DNA from: Ciona intestinalis | Lineage: Eukaryota; Chordata; Ascidiacea; Phlebobranchia; Cionidae | Assembly (NCBI RefSeq): GCF_000224145.3 | Contig: NC_020175.2 | Coordinates: 855,948-919,947, forward strand | DNA: 64,000 nt | Direction: 5' to 3' | Shown: positions 1 through 10,100 of the stretch, piece by piece | Layout of the letters: the number at the start of each line of letters is the position of its first letter | Numbering within the stretch: the stretch's first letter is position 1 | Notes under the pieces: generated by a model | The model's database searches: none | The model's input: only the letters and a program-made list of their open reading frames with translations | Told to the model about the DNA's origin: nothing | Program-made: the position numbers and the translations under genes

Positions 1-83
1 AAACAAAACTTGTATTTCTTTTACGGGCTTTTTTTATATCAACGTTGCTTGTATACAGTTGTGTATGAAAATAACAGGTAGGC

Positions 84-413
84 TATAGTAGGATGGGGAA
101 AAATGTAACACTTAATATCTAAATATCTTGATCGTGTTTTGAACAATTATCACCGGTCTAAAGGCGACTGTACAAACACAGTATCCGGCATGCGAATTTG
201 CCTGCGAAGTCGTATGCAAACCCATTACCGAGTTTCGCATGCAGCAGCAAAATCCGGAGAAAACAGACAAAACGGACGAATTTCGGATACTGTGTACAGC
301 CACCTTAAGGGAGTCGTGAGGATACGGTTTTACATTTCTTTGAAAATTGTTGGTTTACCACCAAACGGGACGAACAAAGAGAGTGAAAAGGTGTCCCATC
401 TTCCCCCTCATAC
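84..413 (+). mobile_element. MITE, main family (outer element, interrupted)
   Basis: A non-coding element of the family that recurs throughout this window. It opens with a TATAGTAGGRTGGGG-type end and closes with the complementary GGTGTCCCATCTTCCCCC end. Between them lies the usual core: a CGTGTTTT(A/G)AACAATTA block, GGGAGTCGTGAGGATACGG, then a run related to ACCAAATGGGACGAGAAAA. The two halves are separated at about 160-308 by a second, unrelated element (next entry). Length without the insert is about 185 bp, the normal size of the family. TA-ended terminal inverted repeats and the lack of coding capacity mark it as a MITE mobilised by another element's transposase. Confidence 0.85.
162..305. 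mobile_element. Second MITE type nested inside the first, TAA target duplication
   Basis: A 144-bp insert in the middle of the outer MITE. Its ends are inverted copies: AGGCGACTGTACA..CACAGTATCCG on the left, and on the right a sequence whose complement reads AGGTGGCTGTACACAGTATCCG. It is flanked by TAA on both sides (159-161 and 306-308). Removing the element and one TAA leaves CGGTCTAAGGGAGTCG, which differs by one base from the uninterrupted MITE copies (CGGTCTATGGGAGTCG). A 3-bp TAA/TTA duplication is typical of the PIF/Harbinger superfamily, so that is the inferred class. No ORF of note. Confidence 0.75.
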
Positions 414-427
414 ATTGTCAAAAGTTT

Positions 428-545
428 GGCGCCGTGGCAAGGTGGTTAGCGCGTTTGCCTGTAACCCAGAGGTAATGGGTTTAAGGCTCGTCGCTTTGTG
501 GGCGTGTGTGCCCTTGAGTAAGACACTTAACGGTAAATGTTAGCC
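428..545 (+). mobile_element. tRNA-derived SINE copy
   Basis: Starts with a tRNA-like head (GGCGCCGTGGCAAGGTGGTT, where TGGCAAGGTGG resembles a pol III A box, followed by GGGTTTAAGGCTCG resembling a degraded B box). It runs into the shared SINE core AGTAAGACACTTAACGGTAA. The same core recurs near 50.6, 48.7 and 63.4 kb. It lies only about 15 bp from the end of the preceding MITE. It is a repeat, not a functional tRNA gene: there is no clean cloverleaf. Confidence 0.6.
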
Positions 546-729
546 AAAATATAGATAAATATATCAAATGTGTTATTGCGTATATGTTGCCACACGCGTG
601 ATCTTCCTACGCTGTGTGGGGTGATGTAAATAGACACAGACTATTAATGCATGTATGTGTTGGTACACAACCAATGCAAACTCAGTTCAAGGACGCGCTT
701 GAAAATAAGAATATAATCATTAGGCAGAT

Positions 730-1932
730 ATGGTTTTAGTTCGAGGCTTTGCAATCCTTGTCTTATTTGCTTTCTGTTTCACTGTTGTGTTTTCTTGCGC
801 TAAATGGGAAATAGCAAGCAGTGTAAATGATGGACCTTATACTGACAGCAATTGTGCATTATTTAAATGGTATGTGAATAGAACAAGCTCATTTTGCTCA
901 GCTGATCTCAGGACGAGAAAAACTGATTATAAAGTTACACGTTCAGAACCAAAATCTGGTTGGACATGCCGATATAATCATTTAACTGCTTGTAGTGGTG
1001 TTTGTAATGAAAATACAGTCACTGTGAACCCTTATTGTGAGTCTCAAGACATCGTTCCAGAAACAATGTCTTGCTCCTTTCAATACACAAAGAAAACATG
1101 CAACCAGTACGCATGGGGAAGTTGGATTGTGAGTGTAAGTTGTCCTGCGTTACCTAAAATTGAAAACTCTCCGAGCAAGACATCAGTGCGGAAATGCCTC
1201 GACTGTGACGGTATAGCAGTCAATCAGAAATACTGCGTGGCGTCAAATATTATTCATACATCATCTACGAAGACAGAAGCTTGTACAGGGTTGGTTAGTC
1301 CAACATGGACTCCATGGAATTCACAAGCTTGTATAGCGAACAACCCATGTGACGGCATTGGTAGGCAAACTTGGACACGAAAATGCAACTATAGTGACGG
1401 AACAGAAGCAAGCGCAACTACGTATTGCTCGCAAGGTGTGTCCAGTGAAGTGCGATTCTGCGTAGTAACTTGCGTAACCTATGCAGGATCTGCATATTCT
1501 AACACAACCACAACGAAATATGCGGTTTCCCGTTCAAGTAGAGCTACCATAACCACTACGTTGCCCATACTTATAAATAGAACCAACGGTTCATCCATTT
1601 ATGTTAACCAACCTACCCCAGCAAACGTATCTGCTGCTGACAATATATTGTTGGCGTTTCTTGCAATCGGCTGGTCACTTGTACTCGTTCTTGTTGCCAT
1701 TTTTATTACTTTTCATTTAAAACGTCAAAATCAACCATCATGCCAGGCGGCTCCAACGGCAAACCAAACTACCACCCAAGAATATTTACACAACATTCAA
1801 GAGGCCACACCAATAAATACTAACACTGCTTATGTCAACGTGGAAAAGCAATCTGCAGCGTACGAAGTTATTGATCCCGTCCCGCTTCCTAAGACCTGTT
1901 ATGAGGATATCGACAAGCATTACGACTTGTAA
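730..1932 (+). CDS. Type I membrane protein with thrombospondin type 1-like segments and tyrosine-rich tail
   Basis: A single open exon of 400 residues. Residues 1-22 form a signal peptide (FAILVLFAFCFTVVFSC). The ectodomain is Cys/Trp-rich with several N-glycosylation sequons. The clearest thrombospondin type 1-like stretch is WTPWNSQACI..CDGIGRQTWTRKC; AWGSWIVSVSC is a weaker one. A hydrophobic span covers about residues 305-328, followed by basic HLKR and a 72-residue cytoplasmic tail. The tail holds YVNV (Y368, Grb2-type YxN), YEVI (Y378), YEDI (Y391) and ends in HYDL, which would fit a class II PDZ ligand. A CAG acceptor ends 2 bases before the ATG, so an upstream exon or a trans-spliced leader is possible. 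I do not recognise an orthologue; adhesion or immune-type signalling is inference from the architecture. Confidence 0.75.
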   Translation: MVLVRGFAILVLFAFCFTVVFSCAKWEIASSVNDGPYTDSNCALFKWYVNRTSSFCSADLRTRKTDYKVTRSEPKSGWTCRYNHLTACSGVCNENTVTVNPYCESQDIVPETMSCSFQYTKKTCNQYAWGSWIVSVSCPALPKIENSPSKTSVRKCLDCDGIAVNQKYCVASNIIHTSSTKTEACTGLVSPTWTPWNSQACIANNPCDGIGRQTWTRKCNYSDGTEASATTYCSQGVSSEVRFCVVTCVTYAGSAYSNTTTTKYAVSRSSRATITTTLPILINRTNGSSIYVNQPTPANVSAADNILLAFLAIGWSLVLVLVAIFITFHLKRQNQPSCQAAPTANQTTTQEYLHNIQEATPINTNTAYVNVEKQSAAYEVIDPVPLPKTCYEDIDKHYDL

Positions 1933-2571
1933 GAAGAGAAGACGACTACCATCTGAATATATAAACCGTATATTCCATTGGCTTTATTTGTGTCTGCAAA
2001 CGTTTAAGACTTAATGGATGGACATAGTTTGATGAGCAATGTAATCTATGCGATTATAAAATGTCTTTGGTGAATTTGGATTTTATTTGTAACATTGTTT
2101 TTAAGCCGCCTATGTAGACTGCAACCTTTCTTCTTTTTTTAAATAGCACTTGTTCAGTATACTGTATGATACCCAAGCTCGGAAAATGATTACCAATATT
2201 CAGCTTTTAAAATATAAAACAAAACCATTCTGTTGGGAAAAGTTTTTTATATTTTTCATTGTTTTCCACAATACACATAAATATATCAAATTTTAAACTA
2301 AATTCATCTGTCCACTTCTCCAAATACGATGTCAAGAGTTCCTGCAAAGAATATACAGATAATATGTAAAGTAAACAATAAATACATTTACAAATATGTA
2401 AAGACAACAATAAATACATCTACAAATACTAACCAATAAGAGCTACAACATCAGGTAGTTGGAGTCCTGGTGCTACATGTTCAATTGTTGCCTGCACAAA
2501 AATTGCATTAAAGTTTTAGCGGTTAAAATATGATTTGGTCAACACTTCTTACCAAAACTTACCAAATAAAA
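1930..2571. repeat. Left copy of a duplicated segment next to the assembly gap
   Basis: From the stop codon of the preceding gene onward, this stretch repeats almost base for base after the run of Ns (2622 to about 3262), with roughly ten scattered substitutions. It holds the 3' flank of the membrane-protein gene and a second copy of the last two NDUFS2 exons. The spacing around a 50-N gap and the SNP-level divergence suggest two haplotypes of one locus left side by side by the assembler, not a true tandem duplication. Confidence 0.85.
2304..2491 (-). pseudogene. Extra copy of the last two NDUFS2 exons (probable assembly duplicate)
   Basis: Two exon-like blocks, 2434-2491 and 2304-2341 (minus strand), encode the same C-terminus as the exons at 3126-3183 and 2996-3033, with intact splice sites and the same stop. 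The rest of NDUFS2 connects naturally to the nearer pair, and this pair lies beyond the gap. It is labelled pseudogene only because no full gene can be attached to it. The likely truth is a second haplotype. Confidence 0.7.
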
Positions 2572-2621
2572 NNNNNNNNNNNNNNNNNNNNNNNNNNNNN
2601 NNNNNNNNNNNNNNNNNNNNN
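2572..2621. other. Assembly gap (50 Ns)
   Basis: Fifty undetermined bases. The round number suggests a placeholder gap of unknown true size. Confidence 0.99.
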
Positions 2622-3262
2622 TAAGAAGAGAGGACGACTACCATCTGAATATATAAACCGTATATTCCATTGGCTTTATTTGTGTCTGCAAACGTTTAAG
2701 ACTTAATGGATGGACATAGTTTGATGAGCAATGTAATCTATGCGAGTATAAAATGTCTATGTTGAATTTGGATTTTATATGTAACATTGTTTTTAAGCCG
2801 CCTATGTAGACTGCAACCTTTCTTCTTTCTTTAAATAGCACTTGTTCAGTATACTGTATGATACCCAAGCTCGGAAAATGATTACCAATATTCAGCTTTT
2901 AAAATATAAAACAAAACCATTCTGTTGGGAAAAGTTTTTTATATTTTTCATTGTTTTCCACAATACACATAAATATATCAAATTTTAAACTAAATTCATC
3001 TGTCCACTTCTCCAAATACGATGTCAAGAGTTCCTGCAAAGAATATACAGATAATATGTAAAGTAAACAATAAATACATTTACAAATACGTAAAGACAAC
3101 AATAAATACATTTACAAATACTAACCAATAAGAGCTACAACATCAGGTAGTTGGAGTCCTGGTGCTACATGTTCAATTGTTGCCTGCACAATAATTGCAT
3201 TAAAGTTTTAGCGGTTAAAATATGATTTGGTCAACACTTTAACAAAACTTACCAAATGTGCG
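2622..3262. repeat. Right copy of the duplicated segment
   Basis: Begins exactly with the sequence of the membrane-protein stop codon region (TAAGAAGAG) and follows the left copy through the NDUFS2 3' exons to the TTACCAAAT boundary at the next exon, where single-copy sequence resumes. A minus-strand AATAAA (TTTATT at 2675-2680) lies about 320 bases past the NDUFS2 stop and could serve as its poly(A) signal. Confidence 0.85.
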
Positions 3263-6200
3263 AAACCGGGAGCCTTTATTTTACATCTGTATGGCTTGCT
3301 TGTCCCATCAGAAACCAAGTATACGCCAAATTCACCCTGGATTATAATACAGTTAATATACAAAAAATTATTCTTTAGAATTGAAGTTAAATCAGGGGAT
3401 TAATAATCAAAGGGTGTTTAAAATGTCACGCATTTATCTAAGAAAAGCGGGTCTCTTTCAAAGCTTTAACATGGGTGTATGTTTTAAGATTTAGTTTAGT
3501 TGTCATATGTTTAGACAGTGATAAAGCTTCAATACCTTTGGAGCTTCAACAGCAGTGTATGTTGAACCAGCAGGAACTTGAAAGCCTTCGGTGAAAAGCT
3601 TGAAATGATGAATTACTGCCTCCATTGAATCCTGGGTGTTGATATCACAAGTTAGTCTGAAGTCAACACAGAACAGTATTCTACTCTATGTGAGTTTGGT
3701 CCTACAGCAGGACATGGGACCAGAGATTTAGGTCAAAGTTGGAGCAACTATCTATTATTGCTGGGTCCAAGCAATGTTTGTCAGGTGTCTTGCCCAAGGA
3801 CCAATATGCATATCAGTATTTGTATCGAGTATCGAACCGGATATTCTTAAGTAACAATCCAGGTGGCAAACCACTTAATCACATATTATTTTATATGAGT
3901 AAGGTCCTACGGTGAGGAACAACATGGTTTTGGATGTTGAGTTTTTACTCCAGTACGGCATAGATACATACAGTTAAATACCATGCTTATTGTTCAACCA
4001 TGTTTTTACTAATAAGTACTAATAGCAAAAGTTTACCTTCATTTGACTCCTAGTGGGTGGATTAAGTTTGTTGTCATCCACTTTTATCTCACCCTCTGGC
4101 ATCTTATTCAAACACTGTTGTATGATACGAAGCGATTGACGCATTTCTTCAACGCGACATAAATATCTGAACAAAGCAGAATGAAGAATATTACGAAATA
4201 AAACAGTAGTATATTTGATATAGTTCAAAACATATACATTTGTTGTATTGCAATTCAAGTTAGTTTTGGTCTTAAACCTGAAAATTTGGAGTGAGCGTTA
4301 CAAACATTCATATATATGTATTTATAGATGAACAAATAAAATTTATTCATCTTCGCGTGGTAGGACAACAATATGTGTTATAACACGGGTGTTCTGTTTT
4401 TACATGATAACAGGCCTACGTACAAATTCCCACAAAGTGGATGAGACAGAAACATGATCAAGTAGACATAGTTTTAATTCAACCAACCTGTCGTATGTGT
4501 CACCTCTTGTTCCAATAGGAACATCAAACTCAACTTGATCGTATGCATCGTATGGTTGGGTTTTACGAAGATCCCATTTTATCCCAGAACCTCGAAGAAC
4601 AACACCACTGTGGGAGTAATTAGCATTTTATAAGTGGAAAAACACATGCGAAAAATGAATTAAGTACTATTCTTCAGTTTAGCTTAAGACTTTAGATAAC
4701 TGGTCTTTGTTGTGTAGCAGTGGTGTACTAGGTTTAAGTTACATCAATGCATCACTTTGCTTTAATTTCTAGCAGGTCAAATAAAAGGCATTTCCCAACC
4801 AAGAAGAATACAGTGATTAAACCTCTACCTGCATCCCCAGTTAAGAGCTTGCTCCGCAGTTATCAAACCAACATCCACAGTTCTTGTTCTCCAGATTCGA
4901 TTCTCACTCAGCATCTAAATAATATTACAAATATTTAAAACTATCTTTCAAGCAAGGCCAATAAATAGCACCCTATCTAGTATCTATACATACTATGATA
5001 CCACACCATAATTCCTATATCTTCTCCCATTGTTAGATATATGTGTCTTTGGGGAAGAGTCAAAAGAACTTAACAAAAATTGCTCTAACCTACAATTTCC
5101 AACCCAGTGGTCTATAATGGGTTGTCTAAATTAGTAAATTGTCAGTCATATATTATAAAAAATAAAAAAATAATCTTAGCACACATAGATAAGTCTCAAC
5201 TGTCAATCATTTGAAAAACAAGGGTGCACCATAGAACATGATAGGCTCATTTTATTCCTTTAAATTAGTGTATTTTCATCAATTCACCTTTAAAATATGT
5301 TTATCCAGATTATTTCTATAGGGGTAGTTTTCTATCATACTTGATTACAGAGCATGTTTGCCCTGCATACCTATATTGGGACCTATGATTTCACATGCAA
5401 ACAAACAAGCAGCCTCAGTTTCACAAACCTCTTCCAGCTCATCCACCCTTGCCGAGAACCTGATTGCCCAATCATAAACATCATCCATTAGTCCAAGAGG
5501 AAGATCTTGGCTCACTCCTCCAGGACGAACATACGCCGCGTGCATCCTTGCTCCCGACACCCTCTCATAAAACTCCATCATCTGGGAAAGAATTTTTGTT
5601 ACAGTAAAAACAAAATTATGACTATAACATGTTAAATTACATAAACTTTCTAAATTTGATTACAACATCAAATTCTTGACAAAAACAAATTGAAAGAAAT
5701 TTTAATGATTAAAACAGCAGGGGACAGCGTTTCAAAAAGTAAAAGCTAACAACACTCCCCAAAAAATATTGGAAAAAAAGGGATTTTGTACACAAGTAAA
5801 AAAGGCATTCGTACATAAATATGGTTATTCCACTGTTAATAAGGCAAATATAGACCATTTCATCGCCTATATGAAGACCACCACACCTTTTCTCTTTCCT
5901 CCATCAACCAGAAGAACGGAGTCATCGCTCCAACATCCAGAGCATGGGTTGTGATCCCCATGATGTGATTGAGGATGCGGGTTTGTTCTGCGAAGAAGAC
6001 TCTGATCCACTGAGCACGGGGAGGAGCAGTGATGCCCATCAACCTCTCGATAGCTAGCGAGTAACACTGCTCATTCACCATCATTGATACGTAATCCAAG
6101 CGATCAAAATAAGGCAACCCCTGATAACGATGTTTTGTAGTTAAAAATATGAACTGTTATGAATACTCATTGACATCATTGTCATTACTTAGCAAGCAGG

Positions 6201-7535
6201 TAGAGCAAGGAAGCAAGCAAATTGCTTTTGCAGTTATGCTAAACTAATATAATGGTAGCCTCCTACATACTCTTACCGTCTTACATATCGCTTTATATCA
6301 CACTGTAGCTATGTATGATGCATATCATTGTGATGAGTGTATATGCGTTTAACTTACACACCTGTATGTACGTCTTGTATTCCATCAGCTTCTCTGTAGC
6401 TCGGTGAAGTAAACCAATATGAGGGTCAGCACGAATAACAACCTGCATGAAACAGATTATATTTTAAAGATTAAATAACAAATAATGAAATCTGCTTTAA
6501 AATGGATGAAGTCCTGCTAAAAGACAAGCGGGAGAATGAGGAGTTAGACCTGAGTTGGCCAGTAGCACGATAAAACAAAGACACACTGGGTGTAGGCGGA
6601 ATTTCAAATTATTGGTGAAATTACAAACCTCTCCAGCGAGTTCAAGGATCAGCCGAAGGACTCCGTGAGCTGCCGGATGTTGCGGACCAAAGTTGAGAGT
6701 CAGAGTGTCAAGTTTATTGATCTTGTCTCGGTGTATGATAGGATCCTTTACTGTAAAGGAAATATTATTTAATTTATATAAAACAGGATTGTTTACTCTT
6801 TAAACAGAAATGCAGTTTCTATGTTTCACTGTAAAAGAAAATCTACAAATTATTTATACAGAAGGTCAAAATTTACAACAGGTATTTATGTCAAATATGG
6901 TTATGTTCGCAAACCCCTAGGTATTTATTATATAAATACATGCAGATGTACAGCAAAATCACATTATTGAGGTTTTACAAGTAGCAAGAACTTACAGCAC
7001 ATTATAATACGTACCATAAACTTCCCTTAAATTAGGTGTGCCGTGTTCTTCACAGATTGGGTTTCCAATTTCAATTGGTGAGAACTGGTCACAATATTTT
7101 GCATTAGGTACCCATCGTCCAGTCCTGCAATCAAAACATCAAATTAAATCGTGTAATACATGCTGATTAACCAGATTTAATCAGTCCAGTGCTGTGGTTC
7201 AGTGGTTAGATGCTCAATAATAATAAGCATAACGATTAACGAATATGCAACTTTGGGCAATACATTTAGCGGACATTGCTGCAACCCAGTGAACTAATGG
7301 GTTGTAGCACCTTAGTTCCTGGGTGTTCAAAAAACAAGCCAACTTTGGCCTATCTCTGGTTCAATGCTGTGCCACGCTGTAAGACCTTAACCATATAAAG
7401 TAGAAAATGTAAATACCAAATGTGAAATTACCGGACACTTATAGCATATGGGACAATTCTTTGTGGTTGTTTTACTGCAGCATGGTTAGCATATGCTGGG
7501 AAACACTTGGATGCACTACGTAGAAGCTTTGCCAT
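2996..7535 (-). CDS. NDUFS2: NADH:ubiquinone oxidoreductase core subunit S2 (complex I 49 kDa), mitochondrial
   Basis: Thirteen coding exons, joined in phase to 471 codons plus stop (human 463): 7535-7432, 7124-7015, 6750-6629, 6442-6362, 6120-5887, 5581-5429, 4914-4829, 4607-4488, 4166-4037, 3631-3536, 3336-3253, 3183-3126, 3033-2996. All introns are GT-AG. The N-terminus is a basic, hydroxylated presequence ([20 protein letters not shown]) fitting matrix import. Family landmarks: [15 protein letters not shown] (quinone-site loop), the 49 kDa signature [24 protein letters not shown], the [12 protein letters not shown] block, and the C-terminus DIVFGEVDR. The protein sits in the Q-module of complex I and lines the ubiquinone reduction site with PSST (NDUFS7). 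LAS1L lies 159 bp upstream on the same strand. A TTTCTTTTCAG acceptor about 80 bases before the ATG could take a spliced leader. Confidence 0.97.
3690..3875 (-). mobile_element. SINE copy, second family, in an NDUFS2 intron
   Basis: Shares with 7183-7395 and 54000-54210 the blocks GGGACCAGAGATTTAGG(T/C)C, a TGGTTGCAGCAATG-type core and GTGTCTTGCCCAAGGAC. It is in the reverse direction relative to the tRNA-like head and eroded at that end (AGTATCGAACC). Confidence 0.5.
4328..4435 (-). mobile_element. SINE 3'-tail fragment
   Basis: Carries the recurring tail block read here as ATTTATTCATCTTCGCGTGG, then TTATAACACGGGTGTTCTG. It is one of several tail-only copies (36.4, 42.2, 46.6, 52.97 and 62.3 kb) and lies in an NDUFS2 intron. 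Confidence 0.55.
7183..7395 (+). mobile_element. tRNA-headed SINE, second family
   Basis: Opens with CAGTGCTGTGGTTCAGTGGT, a typical tRNA-like start with an A-box-like segment. It continues to TTGCTGCAACCCAGTG and TGGCCTATCTCTGGTTC, the complement of the blocks seen at 3690-3875. It lies in the first NDUFS2 intron. Confidence 0.55.
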
Positions 7536-7694
7536 TTTACTTGGTGCTAATAAGCTATGCTTAGTGCATGGCAAAACACAGCTGTGATTTTAACAGAATC
7601 GGTGCACTTAACTGAAAAGAAAGACTGCAGAATGCATAAAAACACAGCTATTATCACAAAACATGTTGGCACTATATTAGCACAAAATGAAAGT
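7536..7694 (-). promoter_or_regulatory. Short intercistronic region, LAS1L to NDUFS2
   Basis: Only 159 bp separate the LAS1L stop from the NDUFS2 ATG on the same strand. No AATAAA or ATTAAA is visible on the coding strand here. A pyrimidine run with TTTTCAG (complement of 7611-7621) lies about 80 bases before the NDUFS2 start. This is the arrangement of Ciona operons, in which the downstream message receives a spliced leader at an intercistronic acceptor. The operon itself is inferred. Confidence 0.55.
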
Positions 7695-9173
7695 CTACAA
7701 TAAGGAAATTGTATCACGGGCAATTTGCCAATCTAACTCATTAAAACTGCTAAACATGTTTTGTGGTTTAAAATCAGAGTTTTCAGAGTCTGAACTTTTC
7801 CAATGGTTGCTGCGCCTTTTCTTCCTGGGCGTTTGCTCTTCCGTGATAACTTCTTCATTACTTTCAAAATTGTTTTCAGATTCATAATAAAATAACTTCT
7901 CAGAAAGTGATTTGATGTTTTGTCCAGGCAACAAACCAATGCTGCTGTTTGAAAATCTTTCATTGCATAACACCAACTCTTTACTTCCATTGGAAACATC
8001 TGTTTTATTAGCACATTGTTCAGCAGTGTAAATTGTATCAGATGGAAGACAAAATGTTTTATCATTTTGGGTTGGAAACCTTATTTCGAGTATCATGTTC
8101 AACTTTTTAACCAAGCTATCATTTAGGGCATGTTTAAATTTCTCAATAACATATTGATAGATAAACGAAAGAGAAGCAGGACAATTGAGGACAAATTGTT
8201 TTAAACACGTTGTCAACTCATCCTCTACTGCTTTTACATCAGTAGAGATTTCACTCAATACATAGAATACCCAAGGTACTGCATTTGTTACATTATGTTC
8301 ATTGTCTTTACATAGATACTGTAGCAGTTTACAAAGCAATGTTACGACATTCCCTTGTTTTTTAATGGCATTTAAAACAGGTTTCCAGCGATTCAACTCT
8401 TCTTTACATGGCATTTCATCTCCTTCATTATTCATTATCCCAGTACTTCCTAGATAGAACAAAAAAACCCCTTCAACTAACACAGAGCAAAAGCAATCGT
8501 CTGCATTTTGCTTTTTTATCAGAGATATTAGTTTGTTTGCAGTGTGAATAGCATCAGGTTTTCTTTTTTTAAAGTCTGGTTGAATTATAACACGCAAATA
8601 TTCTTTCAGCAATTTATCTATTAATTCTCTTAATCTGCTTTCTTTAATTTGGTCTTGTTCCCATATCTCCAATCCTGTCGCCACCTTTTTATAATTATTT
8701 TTAGTAGAATTAATCTTGTGCGCTTGAACATCCCAATGGTTTTCCTTGAGCCAGTCAATGGCAAAAGTCACTGCTTTGTGTAACATTGGTAGTGCAGGCA
8801 GAGGTCCATGGGCCATTTCATGTCTTAAGTTTATAAGCCATTCTGGTATGCCAAGGTCTACACCAACATGATGTATTGGTTTCCTTACGTTACCTTTCAA
8901 GCCTTTTTCTGTAAGCAGGCCAACAAACTGTGTAACAGCAGCGGACATCATTTGCCGTTGAGCACCCCCACTTACAAGCTGGTATTCAAGCGAAGACTCA
9001 AATAACCGCAGTGTTGCTTCGATGGCAACAGGCACTTTTGACGAAAACCGTAATCTCCAGATGTTAATTACATCTAGAGCATCGGTTTGACTTTGAACAT
9101 CGCCGTAAAACAGATTGTGATAAACGTTCAACCATTCTTCCTCGCAACACCACGCTACGACACGTTCTGACAT
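7695..9173 (-). CDS. LAS1L: LAS1-like protein, HEPN ribonuclease subunit of ITS2 processing complex
   Basis: One uninterrupted ORF of 492 codons. The N-terminal 150 residues match the Las1 fold: EEEWLNVYHNLF, IWRLR, VGVDLGIPEWLINLRHEMAHG. RHEMAH (residues 117-122) is the HEPN catalytic R-H-x-x-x-H motif and appears intact. The middle is helical and poorly conserved. A basic cluster RKKRR (450-454) in an acidic/Ser-rich stretch fits a nuclear or nucleolar signal. Las1 cuts ITS2 of pre-rRNA with its partner polynucleotide kinase Nol9/Grc3. At 492 residues it is shorter than human LAS1L (about 730), mainly in the acidic C-terminal part. The lack of introns contrasts with its 13-exon neighbour NDUFS2, with which it probably shares a transcript. 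Confidence 0.88.
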   Translation of the reverse strand: MSERVVAWCCEEEWLNVYHNLFYGDVQSQTDALDVINIWRLRFSSKVPVAIEATLRLFESSLEYQLVSGGAQRQMMSAAVTQFVGLLTEKGLKGNVRKPIHHVGVDLGIPEWLINLRHEMAHGPLPALPMLHKAVTFAIDWLKENHWDVQAHKINSTKNNYKKVATGLEIWEQDQIKESRLRELIDKLLKEYLRVIIQPDFKKRKPDAIHTANKLISLIKKQNADDCFCSVLVEGVFLFYLGSTGIMNNEGDEMPCKEELNRWKPVLNAIKKQGNVVTLLCKLLQYLCKDNEHNVTNAVPWVFYVLSEISTDVKAVEDELTTCLKQFVLNCPASLSFIYQYVIEKFKHALNDSLVKKLNMILEIRFPTQNDKTFCLPSDTIYTAEQCANKTDVSNGSKELVLCNERFSNSSIGLLPGQNIKSLSEKLFYYESENNFESNEEVITEEQTPRKKRRSNHWKSSDSENSDFKPQNMFSSFNELDWQIARDTISLL

Positions 9174-10067
9174 TTTACCTTTAACCGTACAACAATGGCT
9201 ATATATTGTTTATAGTAGCTAAAGTAATTAAACTGCTACCGGTGAAGCAAATTAATTTCTAAATGACAAGTAAAGTGAGAACAGCACAACGTCGAAACTA
9301 TATTTGCGGAATTCCACATTTATTATTTCTGCCCTTGAAATCTTGCATTGGTATGCTTTGACGGAATATACGGATTCGGCAATGCAATGTACGGAAATGT
9401 CAATGATTTATTCCGAATTACCAGGAGAGGGAAGTTATATTTTTAACACTACTTTTACCTAGCTTTATTTCCCTAATGCTGTTTATGGGTTATGTAGCGA
9501 AGAGGTGTGGTGTATTTGGTGAGCATCAACTATTTAATGTTTGATGTTACCTACTTTTGTCTTAAAGTTGTCATTTTGTTTTGATAAAATTTGATAGCTT
9601 GGTCTATAGTTGGAAATTTATTTTAAATGATAAATCAAGAAAAAATCTTTATATATAAGCGTGGGATGTGTGTAGCATTGCAGGTATCTTGCCTTTTTCT
9701 AATGCCTTAACACGTAGGTGTACACATGTATTTCAGTCTTACCTCTTTAATGCTCTTTAAATGATGTGTAGTCTAAAAGCGCGCGCAAGGAAAGCAATCA
9801 GCGTTCGGTGCTTTTAGTGCCGGGTTGAGTAACGGGTAGTGTTGTTTAGACGATAGCACGTGTAACGAGCGTCGGTATTGGAGAGTGGAGATTTAATGCA
9901 CCGTTTCAAATTACCTGAGATTCGCTTCGACCAAAATAGCATGCTACGAAATAACGAGCATCAACAAGCTGTACTGTACGCCGAGAAGTGAATGTATATT
10001 TCCATAAAACGTAAGTTATACTACAACCAATTAAACCATTAATATTGTGTGTATTTTGCCAGTACTT

Positions 10068-10100
10068 ATAAACGATAGATGTAACTTATCTATCGTTTAT
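10068..10100. repeat. Perfect 13-bp inverted repeat with 7-base loop
   Basis: ATAAACGATAGAT (10068-10080) and ATCTATCGTTTAT (10088-10100) are exact reverse complements separated by GTAACTT. Function unknown. Confidence 0.9.

Noticed and set aside
139-543. 134-codon ORF near the left edge
   Set aside because: It runs through two MITEs and a SINE; the openness comes from the repeats.
2304-2491. Duplicate NDUFS2 end as alternative terminal exons
   Set aside because: The whole flanking sequence, including the neighbouring gene's 3' side, is duplicated around an assembly gap, so artefact is the simpler reading.
7687-7887. Plus-strand ORF overlapping the LAS1L end
   Set aside because: Antisense shadow of LAS1L coding sequence.
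9645-9662. TATA-like CTTTATATATAAG as Pax3/7 promoter
   Set aside because: Common by chance in AT-rich DNA, 4.6 kb from the first exon, and nearly palindromic, so it gives no direction.
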